Positions 25,185 through 34,624 are shown, counted from the first letter of the stretch. The stretch is DNA of 64,000 nt from Blautia pseudococcoides (GCF_001689125.2 NZ_CP015405.2:3602501-3666500), one strand, 5' to 3'. Translations and numbers: made by a program. Notes: generated from the letters alone by a model not told the origin.

Positions 25185-26132
25185 TCAATTGAGAAGACCC
25201 ATCTGCCTGAGGATAAAGATCGTAACAAACAGCGTAAATATGGAGACTATGCTGCTGAATACCACAAGCTGCCCTGCCAGTTGTTCATCCGCGCCTGCCT
25301 GCTGGGCCATGATATAGCTGGATACCGCAACCGGTGTCTGATATGCCAGAAGTGCTGCCAGCAGATCAGAATTACGGTACCCCATTGCCACCACAATGGG
25401 GATAAAGATAAGGGGAAGTATTACCATCTTAACTAAAATCACACATCCCGCAGTTTTCAGGTTCCCTTTTATCTTGGAAAAATCAAAATCTCCTCCCAGG
25501 ATGAGAAATGCAATAGGGGTTGCCAGTTTTGCCAGATCATTCAGTGTGGTATCTGCCGCCTTGGGAAGTTTGATTCCTGACAGAGAGGCTATGATCCCCA
25601 GAACGGAGGCAAGGATCAACGGATTTTTCAGAATACCGATGATAACTTTCTTGAAATCCCGCTCCCTTTTCCCTCCGAAAAAAGACAGGGCGGTCACTGC
25701 CAGGAAGTTATACATGGGTACCAGGACCGCACTTAAAATTGCCGCTGTGGCTGTATTGGCAGAGCCATACATATTTTCCACCACTGCTACTCCGAATATC
25801 ACATAATTACTTCTGAAGATTCCCTGGATCACCACTCCCTGCTGATTTTCCTTTTTCACCACCCTGGGAACAATGAGACACAGAAGTGCAAACAAAAGAA
25901 GCAGGCTTCCGGCCGCAAAAATACAAAGCCCGCCCTGCATCTGTTCTCTGATATTACTCCGGTAAATATTTTTAAACAGCATACACGGCAGAAACACCTT
26001 GAACACAAGAGTATTTGCTTTCTTCAGCAGGTCTTTATCTGCAAGATTTGTATAGTTGGCAATCAAATAGCCTATTACCATCAGAAAAAATAATGGCGCT
26101 ATAACATTAAACGACAATATAATATTTTCCAT
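25185..26132 (-). CDS. AEC family transporter (auxin efflux carrier-like permease)
   Basis: A 315-residue membrane protein with about ten hydrophobic helices in the 5+5 pattern of the AEC family. It starts NIILSFNVIAPLFFLMVIGYLI and has FRSNYVIFGVAVVENMYG in the first half, LILGGDFDFSKIKGN between halves and ALLAYQTPVAVSSYIMAQQAGAD in the second. Bacterial members often move small carboxylates such as malate. It lies downstream of a LacI gene but a terminator separates them. Confidence 0.9.
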   Translation of the reverse strand: MENIILSFNVIAPLFFLMVIGYLIANYTNLADKDLLKKANTLVFKVFLPCMLFKNIYRSNIREQMQGGLCIFAAGSLLLLFALLCLIVPRVVKKENQQGVVIQGIFRSNYVIFGVAVVENMYGSANTATAAILSAVLVPMYNFLAVTALSFFGGKRERDFKKVIIGILKNPLILASVLGIIASLSGIKLPKAADTTLNDLAKLATPIAFLILGGDFDFSKIKGNLKTAGCVILVKMVILPLIFIPIVVAMGYRNSDLLAALLAYQTPVAVSSYIMAQQAGADEQLAGQLVVFSSIVSIFTLFVTIFILRQMGLLN

Positions 26133-26293
26133 TTCTGTGCCTCCGGGCGGTGTATCCGCATGATTGTCTATTATACTCTGTACTCTTTACTTGTGCAATT
26201 CCCTTCCGGCGCAGATCATACCTTTCCTATTCAGTTGTCCTTTCCCCCTTTTACTTTATTTAACTCTTTTTTTACTTTCATGGAAAAGCACAT

Positions 26294-26328
26294 AAAAACA
26301 GAGGCCTGGGTCCATCATTCAAGCCTCT
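26294..26328 (-). terminator. Terminator of the 26315-27346 LacI gene
   Basis: On the minus strand AGAGGC (26328-26323) pairs with GCCTCT (26305-26300) and TTTTT follows. The stem overlaps the last codons of the gene. Confidence 0.7.
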
Positions 26329-27346
26329 TAACACTTTCCCTCTCACTTAAACTGGAAGGTATCGCTATCTTCATAGGCGGTACCCTGCTTTCCAGCAGCT
26401 CTCTTCTTAAAAGTCTTACCGCTTCCAAAGCCATCTCCCCCAAATGAATACTGATACTTGAAAGCTGTGGCTGCATCAGTGTTGCCAGCACTGTGTCATT
26501 ATAGCTTAAAATACTGAAATCCTCAGGCACCCGGTATCCTAACTGCTGGATTCCCTGCATCACGCCAATGGCGGCAGCCTCATTGAAGGTAAAAAACGCC
26601 GTGGCAGGGTTCTTTTCCTCCTTCAGGTAAGCAATCATCTTTTCCAGTACAGCGGACGCCTCTCTGTCTGTATCAACAAAATCCGCCTTTAAATCTTTCC
26701 TGTAATACTTCATGTATTCCTGAAATATTTTTCTGCGCTTCTCCGGCGCATCACTGCCCAAAGAATCCGGGGACATTACAGGGCCCACAAAGGCAATGGT
26801 TTTGTGGCCCATCCCGGCCAGATAATCCACGCCCTGGTGAATCCCCACCTGAAAATTTGGCACCACAGAACTGAATCGCTCCTCATAGGGAGAGGAATCC
26901 AGGAATACGATCTGATTCGACCACTGTTCCATGGCATGGATCTGTGCCTCATCAAACTGTCCCACAGCTATCACGCCGTTCAGTCCTGACTGGCTGTTGC
27001 TCTTATAGCAGCCCTCCTCCTCATCATACTGAAGGGTTACTGTCTCTAATCCTTCTTCAAAGCAACACTTATCCAGGCTGCTTTTCAGGTAAAGATAATA
27101 AGGGTCATCCAGCTTCATCCGGGAGTCCATCATTTCAATAATCCCGATTCTGAGCTGGGCCGCTTTCCTGCGGCTGCTCCTGACACTCTTACTTTCGTAG
27201 TCCAGCTTGCCGGCTACCCTCAGTATCTCTTCCCTGGTGCTGTCCGTCACACTGAGGGAAGCATCATGATTCAGCACTCTGGAAATCGTAGCTATGGAAT
27301 AACCGGTCAGCTCAGAGATTTCTTTTAGTGTAGCCATATCACTCAC
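26315..27346 (-). CDS. LacI-family transcriptional regulator (GalR/EbgR-like)
   Basis: A 343-residue regulator. The HTH is MATLKEISELTGYSIATISRVLNHDASLSVTDSTREEIL (about residues 4-42), and the sensor domain includes IAFVGPVMSPDSLGSDAPEKR and YRVPEDFSILSYNDTVLATLMQPQLSSISIHLGEMALEA. The variable sequence resembles the EbgR/beta-galactoside group. No sugar operon is adjacent; the downstream gene is an AEC transporter, so the target is unclear. Confidence 0.9.
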   Translation of the reverse strand: MSDMATLKEISELTGYSIATISRVLNHDASLSVTDSTREEILRVAGKLDYESKSVRSSRRKAAQLRIGIIEMMDSRMKLDDPYYLYLKSSLDKCCFEEGLETVTLQYDEEEGCYKSNSQSGLNGVIAVGQFDEAQIHAMEQWSNQIVFLDSSPYEERFSSVVPNFQVGIHQGVDYLAGMGHKTIAFVGPVMSPDSLGSDAPEKRRKIFQEYMKYYRKDLKADFVDTDREASAVLEKMIAYLKEEKNPATAFFTFNEAAAIGVMQGIQQLGYRVPEDFSILSYNDTVLATLMQPQLSSISIHLGEMALEAVRLLRRELLESRVPPMKIAIPSSLSERESVKRLE

Positions 27347-27369
27347 TCCGTTTATCTTCTCGTAGTTTG

Positions 27370-27403
27370 TAACTGTTCAGTGTCTTGATCTGCTGAATAG
27401 TTA
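27370..27403. repeat. GTAAC-type inverted repeat upstream of the LacI gene
   Basis: TAACTGTTCAG (27370-27380) and CTGAATAGTTA (27393-27403) form a 10-of-11 inverted repeat with a 12-bp loop. It resembles the MITE ends at 60411-60563. Confidence 0.55.
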
Positions 27404-27678
27404 TTATAATTTTACTTGTTTTGCCTCTGTCTTTTACTTAATATAAATCATATCATTTTTATCTTTTATTTACAAGAAAATACTGGAAGAACCGTACGGA
27501 TCCGCATTCGGAATGTGACTCCCTGCCATTTTGACCATTTCATGGCACCATAATGGCCCGAAGGGATATTTCTGTAGCGCAATAAAAACCTTCATGTTAT
27601 AATAAGTCCCAAACGTAACAGTGCAGACTGTTGAACTGTTACTCCAAAACAACAGATCCCACAAAAAAGGAGACCGTT
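27404..27678. other. Intergenic region between a LacI gene and the RsmF-like gene
   Basis: Between the divergent genes I see AT-rich sequence, a TATAAT at 27598-27603 on the plus strand that could serve the RsmF-like gene (no good -35), and the inverted repeat at 27615-27642. Nothing else is recognisable. Confidence 0.5.
27615..27642. repeat. GTAAC-ended inverted repeat upstream of the RsmF-like gene
   Basis: GTAACAGT (27615-27622) and ACTGTTAC (27635-27642) form an 8-bp perfect inverted repeat with a 12-bp loop, in the leader of the downstream gene. Confidence 0.55.
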
Positions 27679-29058
27679 ATGATCGAACAACTCCCCAAAG
27701 CTTTCCTCACCCGTATGGAGGATATGCTTCAGGATGAATATACTGCATTTTTAAAAAGCTATGAAAATCCCCGGCATTTTGGCCTCAGAGTCAATACCCT
27801 GAAAATATCCGTGGAGGAATTTCTAAAAATCAGCCCTTTCTCCCTGACACCTGTGCCCTGGACCCCAAACGGCTTTTACTTTGAGGAAACAGACCATCCG
27901 GCAAAACATCCCTACTATGCAGCTGGTCTGTATTATCTGCAGGAACCCAGTGCAATGGCTCCTGCTGCCCTTCTTCCTGTCACCCCAGGAGACTATGTGC
28001 TGGACCTCTGTGCAGCCCCAGGGGGGAAGGCCACAGAGCTTGGCGCCAGACTGGAGAATAAAGGTATGCTGGTTGCCAATGATATCAGCAGCTCACGGGC
28101 CAAAGCCCTACAGCGAAATATAGAGCTGTGCGGTATACCAAATTCCTTTATCACCAACGAAGTTCCTGCATCTCTGGCAAAAGCCATGCCGGAGTTTTTT
28201 GATAAAATACTGGTGGATGCCCCCTGCTCCGGGGAGGGAATGTTTAGAAAAGAGCCTGCCGTAGCCAAGACTTGGGACGAGACAAGGCCTGCATTTTTTG
28301 CCAAACTCCAGCGGGAATGTGTCTGGTCTGCCATTTCCATGCTGAAGCCCGGAGGGCTGATGCTGTATTCTACCTGCACCTTTTCCCCTGTTGAAAATGA
28401 AGGAACCATCTCCTTTATTCTGGAGGAATATCCGGATATGGAGCTTTTAGAGACGGATAGTTATAAAGGGTTTTCCAAGGGCAATCCTGCATGGGGAAAT
28501 GGGGACCCGGAGCTCACCAAATGCCTCCGCATTTTCCCTCACAGAATGGATGGGGAGGGGCATTTCATGGCCCTCATGAGAAAAAAAGGCAGTTCCGGGC
28601 AGACTTTATCAGATTTCAGAACAAAACCTGATAAAGAAGCCCAAAAACTGCTGACGGAGTTTTTCGCCGGAATGGATATTCCCTTTCCCGCGGACAGAAT
28701 AGAAGTGCGCAGCAGCAATGTCTACTGCCTGCCCCCTGCAAACAACCACTTCAAGGGCATCCGCTTTCTCAGAAACGGACTGTTTTTGGGGGAATTAAAG
28801 AAAAACCGTTTTGAGCCGTCCCAGCCTCTGGCCCTGGCCCTTAAAGCAGGTCAATTCCCTTCACGCCTCTGCCTTTCCCCACAGGATGAGCGCATCGGAC
28901 GTTACCTGAAGGGTGAAACTCTCCCGGTGGAAAAGGGTGAATGTACAAAGGATAAGGGATGGCAGTTGATCTGCGTGGACAACTTTCCTCTTGGATTCGG
29001 AAAACTGGTGAACGGTACATTAAAAAATAAATATCCTGCCGGGTGGCGTATCCATTAA
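27679..29058 (+). CDS. 16S rRNA m5C methyltransferase, RsmF/RsmB family
   Basis: A 459-residue RNA cytosine-C5 methyltransferase. Start at 27679 (MIEQLPKAFLTRMEDML), with AAGGAGA 6 bp upstream; an open frame back to 27631 lacks a ribosome site. The SAM loop is VLDLCAAPGGKATEL, the two catalytic cysteines are in DAPCSGEGMF and YSTCTFSPVENE, and NDISSSRAKALQRNIEL is also conserved. The C-terminal part (GIRFLRNGLFLGELKKNRFEPSQPLALAL, YLKGETL) is the RsmF-type PUA-like extension. It acts on ribosomal RNA. Confidence 0.94.
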   Translation: MIEQLPKAFLTRMEDMLQDEYTAFLKSYENPRHFGLRVNTLKISVEEFLKISPFSLTPVPWTPNGFYFEETDHPAKHPYYAAGLYYLQEPSAMAPAALLPVTPGDYVLDLCAAPGGKATELGARLENKGMLVANDISSSRAKALQRNIELCGIPNSFITNEVPASLAKAMPEFFDKILVDAPCSGEGMFRKEPAVAKTWDETRPAFFAKLQRECVWSAISMLKPGGLMLYSTCTFSPVENEGTISFILEEYPDMELLETDSYKGFSKGNPAWGNGDPELTKCLRIFPHRMDGEGHFMALMRKKGSSGQTLSDFRTKPDKEAQKLLTEFFAGMDIPFPADRIEVRSSNVYCLPPANNHFKGIRFLRNGLFLGELKKNRFEPSQPLALALKAGQFPSRLCLSPQDERIGRYLKGETLPVEKGECTKDKGWQLICVDNFPLGFGKLVNGTLKNKYPAGWRIH

Positions 29059-29864
29059 CGCTCATGGAGCTGCCTGTCCATGTCCCTGAACATATCCCGG
29101 ACCAGACAGCGCAGTTCCTCTTCTTTTACGCAGAATACAATAGCAGCCATATATAAAGTCAGTTCCGGCAGTTCTGAAGTCTTTTTCATCACTGTTTTGT
29201 CTGTCAGGGAGTACATTTCCACGTACTGTATCTCCACTGATGTCTTAATATGACCGATTATGCCGCCACCGCTGTCTATCTCACCGGCCAGTGCTTCCAT
29301 ATACCTGGCAAGCAGTTCCCCCGCCCGCTCCCGGTCCGCCGCTGTGTGATACTCTGCCGAGACCACCACAGCATTATCCTGGAGCAGGGATGTCACATAT
29401 AATTTTTCTCTCTTCTGTGTGCAGGAGGGGCATTCACATACCTCACCATCATGGTGTTCATGCACATGGGTATGATGCGCCTCATGTACATGCGCATGTC
29501 CGCATCCATGACGCTCCTCTGCGTGTTCCTCTCCACATTTATGATGCTCCTCTGCATATTCCTCTCCGCATCCATGATGCTCCTCTGCATGTTCCTCTCC
29601 GCATCCATGATGCTCCTCTGCATGTTCCTCTCCGCATCCATGACGCTCCTCTGCATGTTCCTCTCCGCATCCATGATGCTCCTCTGCATGTTCCTCTCCG
29701 CATCCATGATGCTCCTCTGCATGTTCCTCTCCGCATCCATGACGCTCCTCTGCATGTTCCTCTCCGCATCCGTGATGCCCCTCGCCTTCATGTCCCGCTC
29801 CGCATCTCCGCAGATTCCTCTGCCCATCCCCGGACACCTGCAAAGTCTTTTCCTCTTTATCCAT
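29055..29864 (-). CDS. His/Cys-rich repeat protein linked to a COG0523 GTPase
   Basis: A 269-residue cytoplasmic protein. Residues 20-125 carry eight 11-residue repeats (consensus HHGCGEEHAEE), then a His cluster (GCGHAHVHEAHHTHVHEHH) and a CPSCTQKREK motif, so it can bind many soft divalent metal ions. The last 125 residues form a compact domain (LYVTSLLQDNAVVVSAEYHT, GGIIGHIKTSVEIQYVEMYSL) that I do not recognise. It overlaps the start of... the GTPase stop by 8 bp, so the two are co-translated. Nickel, cobalt or zinc storage or delivery to a client is a fair guess from family context; the metal is unknown. Confidence 0.75.
   Translation of the reverse strand: MDKEEKTLQVSGDGQRNLRRCGAGHEGEGHHGCGEEHAEERHGCGEEHAEEHHGCGEEHAEEHHGCGEEHAEERHGCGEEHAEEHHGCGEEHAEEHHGCGEEYAEEHHKCGEEHAEERHGCGHAHVHEAHHTHVHEHHDGEVCECPSCTQKREKLYVTSLLQDNAVVVSAEYHTAADRERAGELLARYMEALAGEIDSGGGIIGHIKTSVEIQYVEMYSLTDKTVMKKTSELPELTLYMAAIVFCVKEEELRCLVRDMFRDMDRQLHER
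29506..29782 (-). repeat. Eight 33-bp tandem repeats coding for HHGCGEEHAEE
   Basis: A 33-bp unit is repeated eight times with few differences: His/Arg at the first position in some copies, Tyr for His once, Lys for Gly once. Copies keep the Cys, the acidic pair and most His residues. Confidence 0.9.
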
Positions 29865-30468
29865 GGTCCATCACTCCCAACACAACATCCCACACATGTT
29901 CATCCACATGACCTACTGCCGTGGTGGCAATCCGCCCGGCAGCCGGGTTCATCTCCTCAATATCCTTCTCCACCCCGCTGAGGATATCCTCTGTCACCAG
30001 ATCCGCCTTATTCATAAGAACCACATCTGCCCGTTCTGTCTGCCCCAGGAGAAGTTCCCGCATGGCATTCAAAAGCCGTTTCCATCTGGATACATCCACC
30101 ACAGTACACACCCGTGATTCCATTCCGATCCCTGCTGCCAGATTGTCCTGGATCAAGCCCGGATATGCCAGGCCTGTTGTCTCCACGATCAGCCAGTCGG
30201 GGGCATATTCTTTCTCAATCTCATAGGCAGCGGAAACCAGCTCTCCGGCCAGGGTACAGCAGGCGCAGCCGTTAAAGAGATTTTCCACATTAAAGCCATT
30301 TCCCCTGAGAAGCTTGTCATCAATCCCTTCCCTGCCTACCTCATTTTCCAGGATCACCACCTTATAGGCACTGCCTGACCTGGAACTGTCCACCAGATAC
30401 CGTGCCATCTGAAGAAGGAGGGTGGTCTTACCTGATCCCAAAAAACCGCCTAATATCAATACCTTCAT
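29857..30468 (-). CDS. CobW/COG0523 family metallochaperone GTPase
   Basis: A 203-residue GTPase. The start at 30468 (MKVLILGGFLGSGKTTLLLQMARYL) places the Walker A loop GGFLGSGKTT at the N-terminus. A GGGAAGAAG ribosome-site-like stretch is about 10 bp upstream. The COG0523 metal motif GCxCC is present (NGCACCTLAGEL), with VETTGLAYPG and the G4 motif MNKADL. COG0523 proteins insert or deliver zinc, cobalt or other metals. It lacks the usual C-terminal CobW domain, and the His/Cys-rich protein encoded next may replace that metal-binding part. Confidence 0.88.
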   Translation of the reverse strand: MKVLILGGFLGSGKTTLLLQMARYLVDSSRSGSAYKVVILENEVGREGIDDKLLRGNGFNVENLFNGCACCTLAGELVSAAYEIEKEYAPDWLIVETTGLAYPGLIQDNLAAGIGMESRVCTVVDVSRWKRLLNAMRELLLGQTERADVVLMNKADLVTEDILSGVEKDIEEMNPAAGRIATTAVGHVDEHVWDVVLGVMDHG

Positions 30469-30490
30469 ACTCTTATCACTTCTTCCCGCA

Positions 30491-31525
30491 TTACTTTTTA
30501 TAGAACTCATCTCCATAACGGAACACTTCATCAAACAATACCGCATTTTTTCTAATCACTTCCGGATCATCAACGGCTCCCAGATATCCGCCGCACCAGC
30601 AGAAACCGCCCCCCGGTGCCAGCCTGTCCATGGTATCCCGCACTGCCTGGCGTATCTCTTCTTCTGTCACATTTGGATCAGCCAGATGGTCACGAGGATC
30701 AAATCCCCCCATAATGACCAGCTTGTTTCCGTATTTTTCTTTGATACCTGTCAGATCATTGCACGTCTGTGCAGGGTCCCAGGCATTAACGCCGATTGAA
30801 AGCCAGTCTTCTATAAAAGGTTCCGCCTTACCACAGTTGTGCATGGTAATGGGGATTCCCAGGTCACGTCCGAATTTTGCCTGCCTGTCGTGGAATGGCA
30901 GTACCAGATCATGGTACATCTGCCTGGAAATGAAAGGCGCCCTCCATGCGGCAGTATCATCCATCATGGTCAGCACATCAGGCTTCACATATCCAATGAT
31001 CTGCCGTGTGATCTCTGTGTAAAAGTCACACATGTAATCAAACAGCGCGTACACCTCCTCCGGTTCCTCAGCCATGGCGCAGAGCCCCTCCGTAAATCCC
31101 ATAAATGCCATCAGATTCTGGAAATATCCCACGTGAAGGTTCAGGGCAATGGCCGTATCCTCCCGGTTTACCCCCTGACGGTAAAAACCTTCCAACTGTT
31201 TTTTAGCCATGGCCTCCCAGTCCACCCCTTCCAGGGAAGGAGCTTTGATAACATCTCTCCACTTTGTAATGTCATCCAGTATAAATTCACCGGGCTTAGG
31301 AAGCAGCGCGTTTCCTGTCTCCCTGGTAGGAACATAGGTGACACCCCAGCAGTCCTTGCCGCCCCCCTGAAAACGGAAATACGCCACAATTTCAGGTTCC
31401 AGCATACAGGATGTGCAGGGCCTTGTCATATTGGGCATAGGACCAAAACTGTAGGTAGGCACCCACTCCGGCTGTTCCCCACGCAGAGTCATAAGATAAT
31501 TTGTTTTTTCTGTCATTTTTGCCAT
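30491..31525 (-). CDS. Uroporphyrinogen decarboxylase-family protein (methyltransferase-like)
   Basis: A 344-residue URO-D superfamily barrel. Segments such as DVLTMMDDTAAWRAPFISRQMYHDLVLPFHDRQAKFGRDLGIPITMHNCGKAEPFIEDWLSIGVNAWDPAQTCNDLTGIKEKYG match the corrinoid-dependent methyltransferase branch (MtaA/MtbA/CmuA-like) rather than haem synthesis. The H-N-C in TMHNCG and the CWC in GGFCWCGGYLG could bind zinc for thiol activation. No corrinoid protein gene is adjacent, but a COG0523 GTPase and a metal-binding repeat protein follow in the same operon, suggesting a metal-dependent enzyme with its own supply proteins. Confidence 0.8.
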   Translation of the reverse strand: MAKMTEKTNYLMTLRGEQPEWVPTYSFGPMPNMTRPCTSCMLEPEIVAYFRFQGGGKDCWGVTYVPTRETGNALLPKPGEFILDDITKWRDVIKAPSLEGVDWEAMAKKQLEGFYRQGVNREDTAIALNLHVGYFQNLMAFMGFTEGLCAMAEEPEEVYALFDYMCDFYTEITRQIIGYVKPDVLTMMDDTAAWRAPFISRQMYHDLVLPFHDRQAKFGRDLGIPITMHNCGKAEPFIEDWLSIGVNAWDPAQTCNDLTGIKEKYGNKLVIMGGFDPRDHLADPNVTEEEIRQAVRDTMDRLAPGGGFCWCGGYLGAVDDPEVIRKNAVLFDEVFRYGDEFYKK

Positions 31526-31630
31526 ATTGTATCCTCCTTCTTACAAACAAATGCTGTCCGGCACAATATTTACGCTTCAATCCGGACGAACAATGAATTC
31601 TTATGATTCTATTGTAACTTTTCCCACCTT

Positions 31631-31689
31631 CCCGCACTATGTCTGCGGGGTACAAAAATTGACTTTCTGTTTCCCTCACTTTTGTACCC
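31631..31689. promoter_or_regulatory. Nested inverted repeats upstream of the UroD-like operon
   Basis: GGGTACAAAA (31648-31657) and TTTTGTACCC (31680-31689) form a 10-bp perfect inverted repeat with a 22-bp spacer. A second, overlapping hairpin is CCCGCA/TGCGGG (31631-31636 with 31644-31649). The region lies 105-165 bp upstream of the UroD-like ATG and could be an operator for that operon. Confidence 0.5.
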
Positions 31690-31752
31690 TGCATTTCCTT
31701 TTCTCCACAACATGCTCTGGTGCCAGGCGGCACCAGGACCTTCCTGTGCAGC

Positions 31753-31787
31753 AGAAAAGCCGTCTGCAGAATGCAAACGGCTTTTCT
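31753..31787 (-). terminator. Terminator of spoVG
   Basis: AGAAAAGCCGTCTGCA and TGCAAACGGCTTTTCT (31753-31768 with 31772-31787) form a 16-bp stem with one mismatch. On the minus strand the 3' arm ends in a T-rich tract. It lies 16 bp after the spoVG stop. Confidence 0.85.
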
Positions 31788-31802
31788 AACTTTTCTATCT
31801 TC

Positions 31803-32090
31803 TTATGCTTCAGCTTCAACTTCTACAGGCTCCTCAGCGAGTACCTGTTCGTATTTTTCCAAAATGATGCCCTGGATCCTTTCACGGGTTTCAGAGTTAA
31901 TCGGATGTGCGATATCCCTGTATTCACCGTCGGTTGCTTTACGGCTGGGCATGGCAATGAATAAACCTTTTTCCCCTTCGATAACCTTAATGTCATGCAC
32001 TACAAATTCTTCATCAATTGTAATGGAGACAACAGCTTTCATCTTACCTTCCTTCGCAACTCTTCTTACTCTTACATCTGTGATGTTCAT
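31803..32090 (-). CDS. spoVG: Septation/sporulation regulator SpoVG
   Basis: A 95-residue SpoVG of standard length ([51 protein letters not shown], then [17 protein letters not shown]). SpoVG is a small DNA/RNA-binding protein that affects septation, sporulation and capsule or toxin genes. It follows glgC-glgD with an 85-bp gap and has its own terminator. The short Glu/Val-rich C-terminal tail is normal. Confidence 0.97.
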   Translation of the reverse strand: MNITDVRVRRVAKEGKMKAVVSITIDEEFVVHDIKVIEGEKGLFIAMPSRKATDGEYRDIAHPINSETRERIQGIILEKYEQVLAEEPVEVEAEA

Positions 32091-32175
32091 AAAAACCTTC
32101 CCCTTTCATATGCCATTCTTAAAAAGTCCTGCTTATGATGTCACTGCACCCTGCACACTTTTTACTTGTGTATTT

Positions 32176-33291
32176 TTATAGTACATAACGCTCGTTCTTT
32201 TCCACTACGATTTTAATGCCGTCCTCACCGCAATAGTAGGAATTGGCACGAATGGTATCACGGCTCTCTACGATACAGTTCTCAATGTGGGTATTATCCC
32301 CCAGATACACATCGTTGAGAATAATGGAATTCTTGATCACGCAGTTATTGCCTACAAATACTTTCTTAAACAGAACAGAGTTCTCAACCTGTCCGTTGAT
32401 GATACATCCGCTGGAAACCAGGCTGTTCTTCACATCTGAACCGGGATTGTATTTTGCCGGAGGCAGATCATCTATTTTTGACTGAACTCCGGGATACTGG
32501 TTGAAGAAGTAATCTCTTACCTTTGGTTTCAGGAAGTCCATATTGGTTTTATAATAAGATTCCACAGTGGAAATATTGCTCCAGTAGGTATTGATCTTGT
32601 AACCATAGATTCTCTTCAGGTTCTTATAACGGATGAGAATATCTTTTACAAAATCATATCTGTCTTCCTGTGCACATTTTTCCAGAAGCTCAATAAGCTG
32701 TCTTCTTCTGATCACATAAATACCCGTAGAGACAGTATTTGTGCGCGTCACCATGGGTTTTTCTTCAAATTCTTCAATCCTGCTGTCCTCATTCATTTTC
32801 AGACAGCCGAATCTGGTGGTGTCATCACCATACACATCTGTGCAGACAACTGAGATGTCTGCCCGCTTTGCAATATGGTACTCCAGAACTTTATTGAAAT
32901 CCAGCTTGTACACACCATCACCGGATGCGATCACCACATAAGGCTCATGGCTTGATTTGAGGAAGTTCAGGTTCTGGATCATGGCATCTGCTGTGCCTCT
33001 GTACCAGAAGCTGTTGTCAGCAGTAATGGTAGGTGTGAAGGTGTAGAGGCCTCCCTGCTTTCTTCCGAAATCCCACCATTTGGATGAGCTCAGATGCTCA
33101 TTTAAGGAACGGGCATTGTACTGTGTCAGAACCGCAACTTTTTGAATATGGGAATTTGACATGTTGCTAAGCGCAAAGTCTATGCTGCGGTAACTTCCAG
33201 CGATTGGCATTGCTGCAATCGCTCTTTTCTGTGATAACTCTCTCATTTTATTGTTATTGCCGCCGGCAAGAATAATACCTATTGCTCTCAT
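32176..33291 (-). CDS. glgD: Glucose-1-phosphate adenylyltransferase subunit GlgD
   Basis: A 371-residue protein of the GlgD branch: [44 protein letters not shown], then [26 protein letters not shown], and C-terminal left-handed beta-helix hexapeptides. The nucleotide loop lacks the GSRL of catalytic GlgC, as in other GlgD subunits, which mainly regulate GlgC. Its ATG overlaps the GlgC stop (ATGA), so they are co-translated to make the mixed enzyme of glycogen synthesis. Confidence 0.95.
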   Translation of the reverse strand: MRAIGIILAGGNNNKMRELSQKRAIAAMPIAGSYRSIDFALSNMSNSHIQKVAVLTQYNARSLNEHLSSSKWWDFGRKQGGLYTFTPTITADNSFWYRGTADAMIQNLNFLKSSHEPYVVIASGDGVYKLDFNKVLEYHIAKRADISVVCTDVYGDDTTRFGCLKMNEDSRIEEFEEKPMVTRTNTVSTGIYVIRRRQLIELLEKCAQEDRYDFVKDILIRYKNLKRIYGYKINTYWSNISTVESYYKTNMDFLKPKVRDYFFNQYPGVQSKIDDLPPAKYNPGSDVKNSLVSSGCIINGQVENSVLFKKVFVGNNCVIKNSIILNDVYLGDNTHIENCIVESRDTIRANSYYCGEDGIKIVVEKNERYVL

Positions 33292-34562
33292 GCTGTCTCA
33301 CCTTCCTTATTCAATGTTTCGCCGCTCTCCAGTACGCCGTCCGGATAGTCTTCACTTGATGTTTCACCAACAATGGCGGTGTTCTTGCCAATCTTAACAT
33401 CGGACGGAATCACTGTGTTTTCTCCCACGGTTACAAGACCAAAGGAATAAACACCTGGTTTTTCTTTGTTCGGAACCTCTTCACCGATTCCCATGACTAC
33501 ATTGTCTCCCACTGTGACATTCTCTGCGATGATTGCCTTGTCTATCACACAATTCTCCCCAAGGAAAGATTGTTTCATGATAATGGAATCGCGCACAACC
33601 GCGCCTTTTTTGATAACGACACCTGCACCAATAACGGAATTATGTACCTCACCGTATATCTCGGTCCCTTCTCCCACAATGCTTCTCTCCACCACAGCGT
33701 CAGCAGAAATATACTGCGGGGGAATAATATCACTCTTGGTATAAATCTTCCAGAACTCTTCATATAAATTAAATTCAGGAATAATATCAATCAGCTCCAT
33801 ATTGGCTTCCCAATAGGAACCCAGTGTTCCAACATCTTTCCAATATCCATTGTACTCATAAGCAAACAGGCGCTGGCCTTTATCCTTGCAGTACGGAAGG
33901 ATATGTTTTCCAAAGTCACATCCAGGCTGGTCTTTCAGGGCAAGGAGGGCTTCCTTCAGTACCGGCCAGCTGAAAATATAAATACCCATGGATGCCAGAT
34001 TGCTCTTAGGATGCTCCGGTTTCTCCTCAAAATCCGTAACGCGTCCTGATTCATCTGTGATAGCAAGTCCAAATCGGCTTGCCTCCTCCCACGGAACGGG
34101 CATGCATGCCAGAGTAGCGTCTGCCTTGTTCGCTTTGTGGTAATCCAGCATTACCTCATAGTCCATTTTGTAAATGTGGTCGCCGCCCAGGATCAACACA
34201 TAATCCGGGTTGAACTCCTCCATATATGCCATGTTCTGGTAGATAGCATTAGCAGTCCCTGTATACCATTCCGTATCCGTCTTCTTCTCGTATGGCGGAA
34301 GAATGGATACGCCTCCAACATTCTTATCGAGATCCCACGGAATACCGATGCCAATATGAGTATTCAGGCGAAGCGGCTGGTACTGTGTAAGTACACCTAC
34401 GGTATCAACTCCTGAATTAATGCAGTTGCTCAGCGGGAAATCTATTATTCTGTACTTTCCCCCGAATGTTACTGCGGGTTTTGCGACTTTTGCAGTCAGT
34501 ACGCCTAATCTGCTGCCTTGTCCACCTGCGAGCAACATTGCAATCATCTCTTTCTTAATCAT
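33288..34562 (-). CDS. glgC: Glucose-1-phosphate adenylyltransferase (catalytic subunit)
   Basis: A 424-residue ADP-glucose pyrophosphorylase. I start it at 34562 ([23 protein letters not shown]); AGAGGTG precedes this ATG and the earlier frame lacks support. The GGQGSRL catalytic loop, [29 protein letters not shown] and [10 protein letters not shown] are present, and the C-terminus is a beta-helix. It makes ADP-glucose from ATP and glucose 1-phosphate, the committed step of glycogen synthesis. Confidence 0.97.
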   Translation of the reverse strand: MIKKEMIAMLLAGGQGSRLGVLTAKVAKPAVTFGGKYRIIDFPLSNCINSGVDTVGVLTQYQPLRLNTHIGIGIPWDLDKNVGGVSILPPYEKKTDTEWYTGTANAIYQNMAYMEEFNPDYVLILGGDHIYKMDYEVMLDYHKANKADATLACMPVPWEEASRFGLAITDESGRVTDFEEKPEHPKSNLASMGIYIFSWPVLKEALLALKDQPGCDFGKHILPYCKDKGQRLFAYEYNGYWKDVGTLGSYWEANMELIDIIPEFNLYEEFWKIYTKSDIIPPQYISADAVVERSIVGEGTEIYGEVHNSVIGAGVVIKKGAVVRDSIIMKQSFLGENCVIDKAIIAENVTVGDNVVMGIGEEVPNKEKPGVYSFGLVTVGENTVIPSDVKIGKNTAIVGETSSEDYPDGVLESGETLNKEGETA

Positions 34563-34595
34563 GCAATCACCTCTTGTATATTCTATGATTTTTTT

Positions 34596-34624
34596 ATTAT
34601 ACCACACTAAATCGCAATTGTGAA
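34596..34624 (-). promoter_or_regulatory. Sigma-A promoter of glgC-glgD
   Basis: On the minus strand TTCACA (34624-34619), a 17-bp spacer and TATAAT (34601-34596). The start would be about 30 bp before the glgC ATG. Confidence 0.8.

Noticed and set aside
29291..29981. Plus-strand repeat proteins opposite the His/Cys gene
   Set aside because: Same artefact of 33-bp repeats; the minus frame has the ribosome site, the overlap with the GTPase and a sensible composition.
31526..31802. Cobalamin riboswitch upstream of the UroD-like operon
   Set aside because: No B12-box or conserved core could be found; only inverted repeats are visible.
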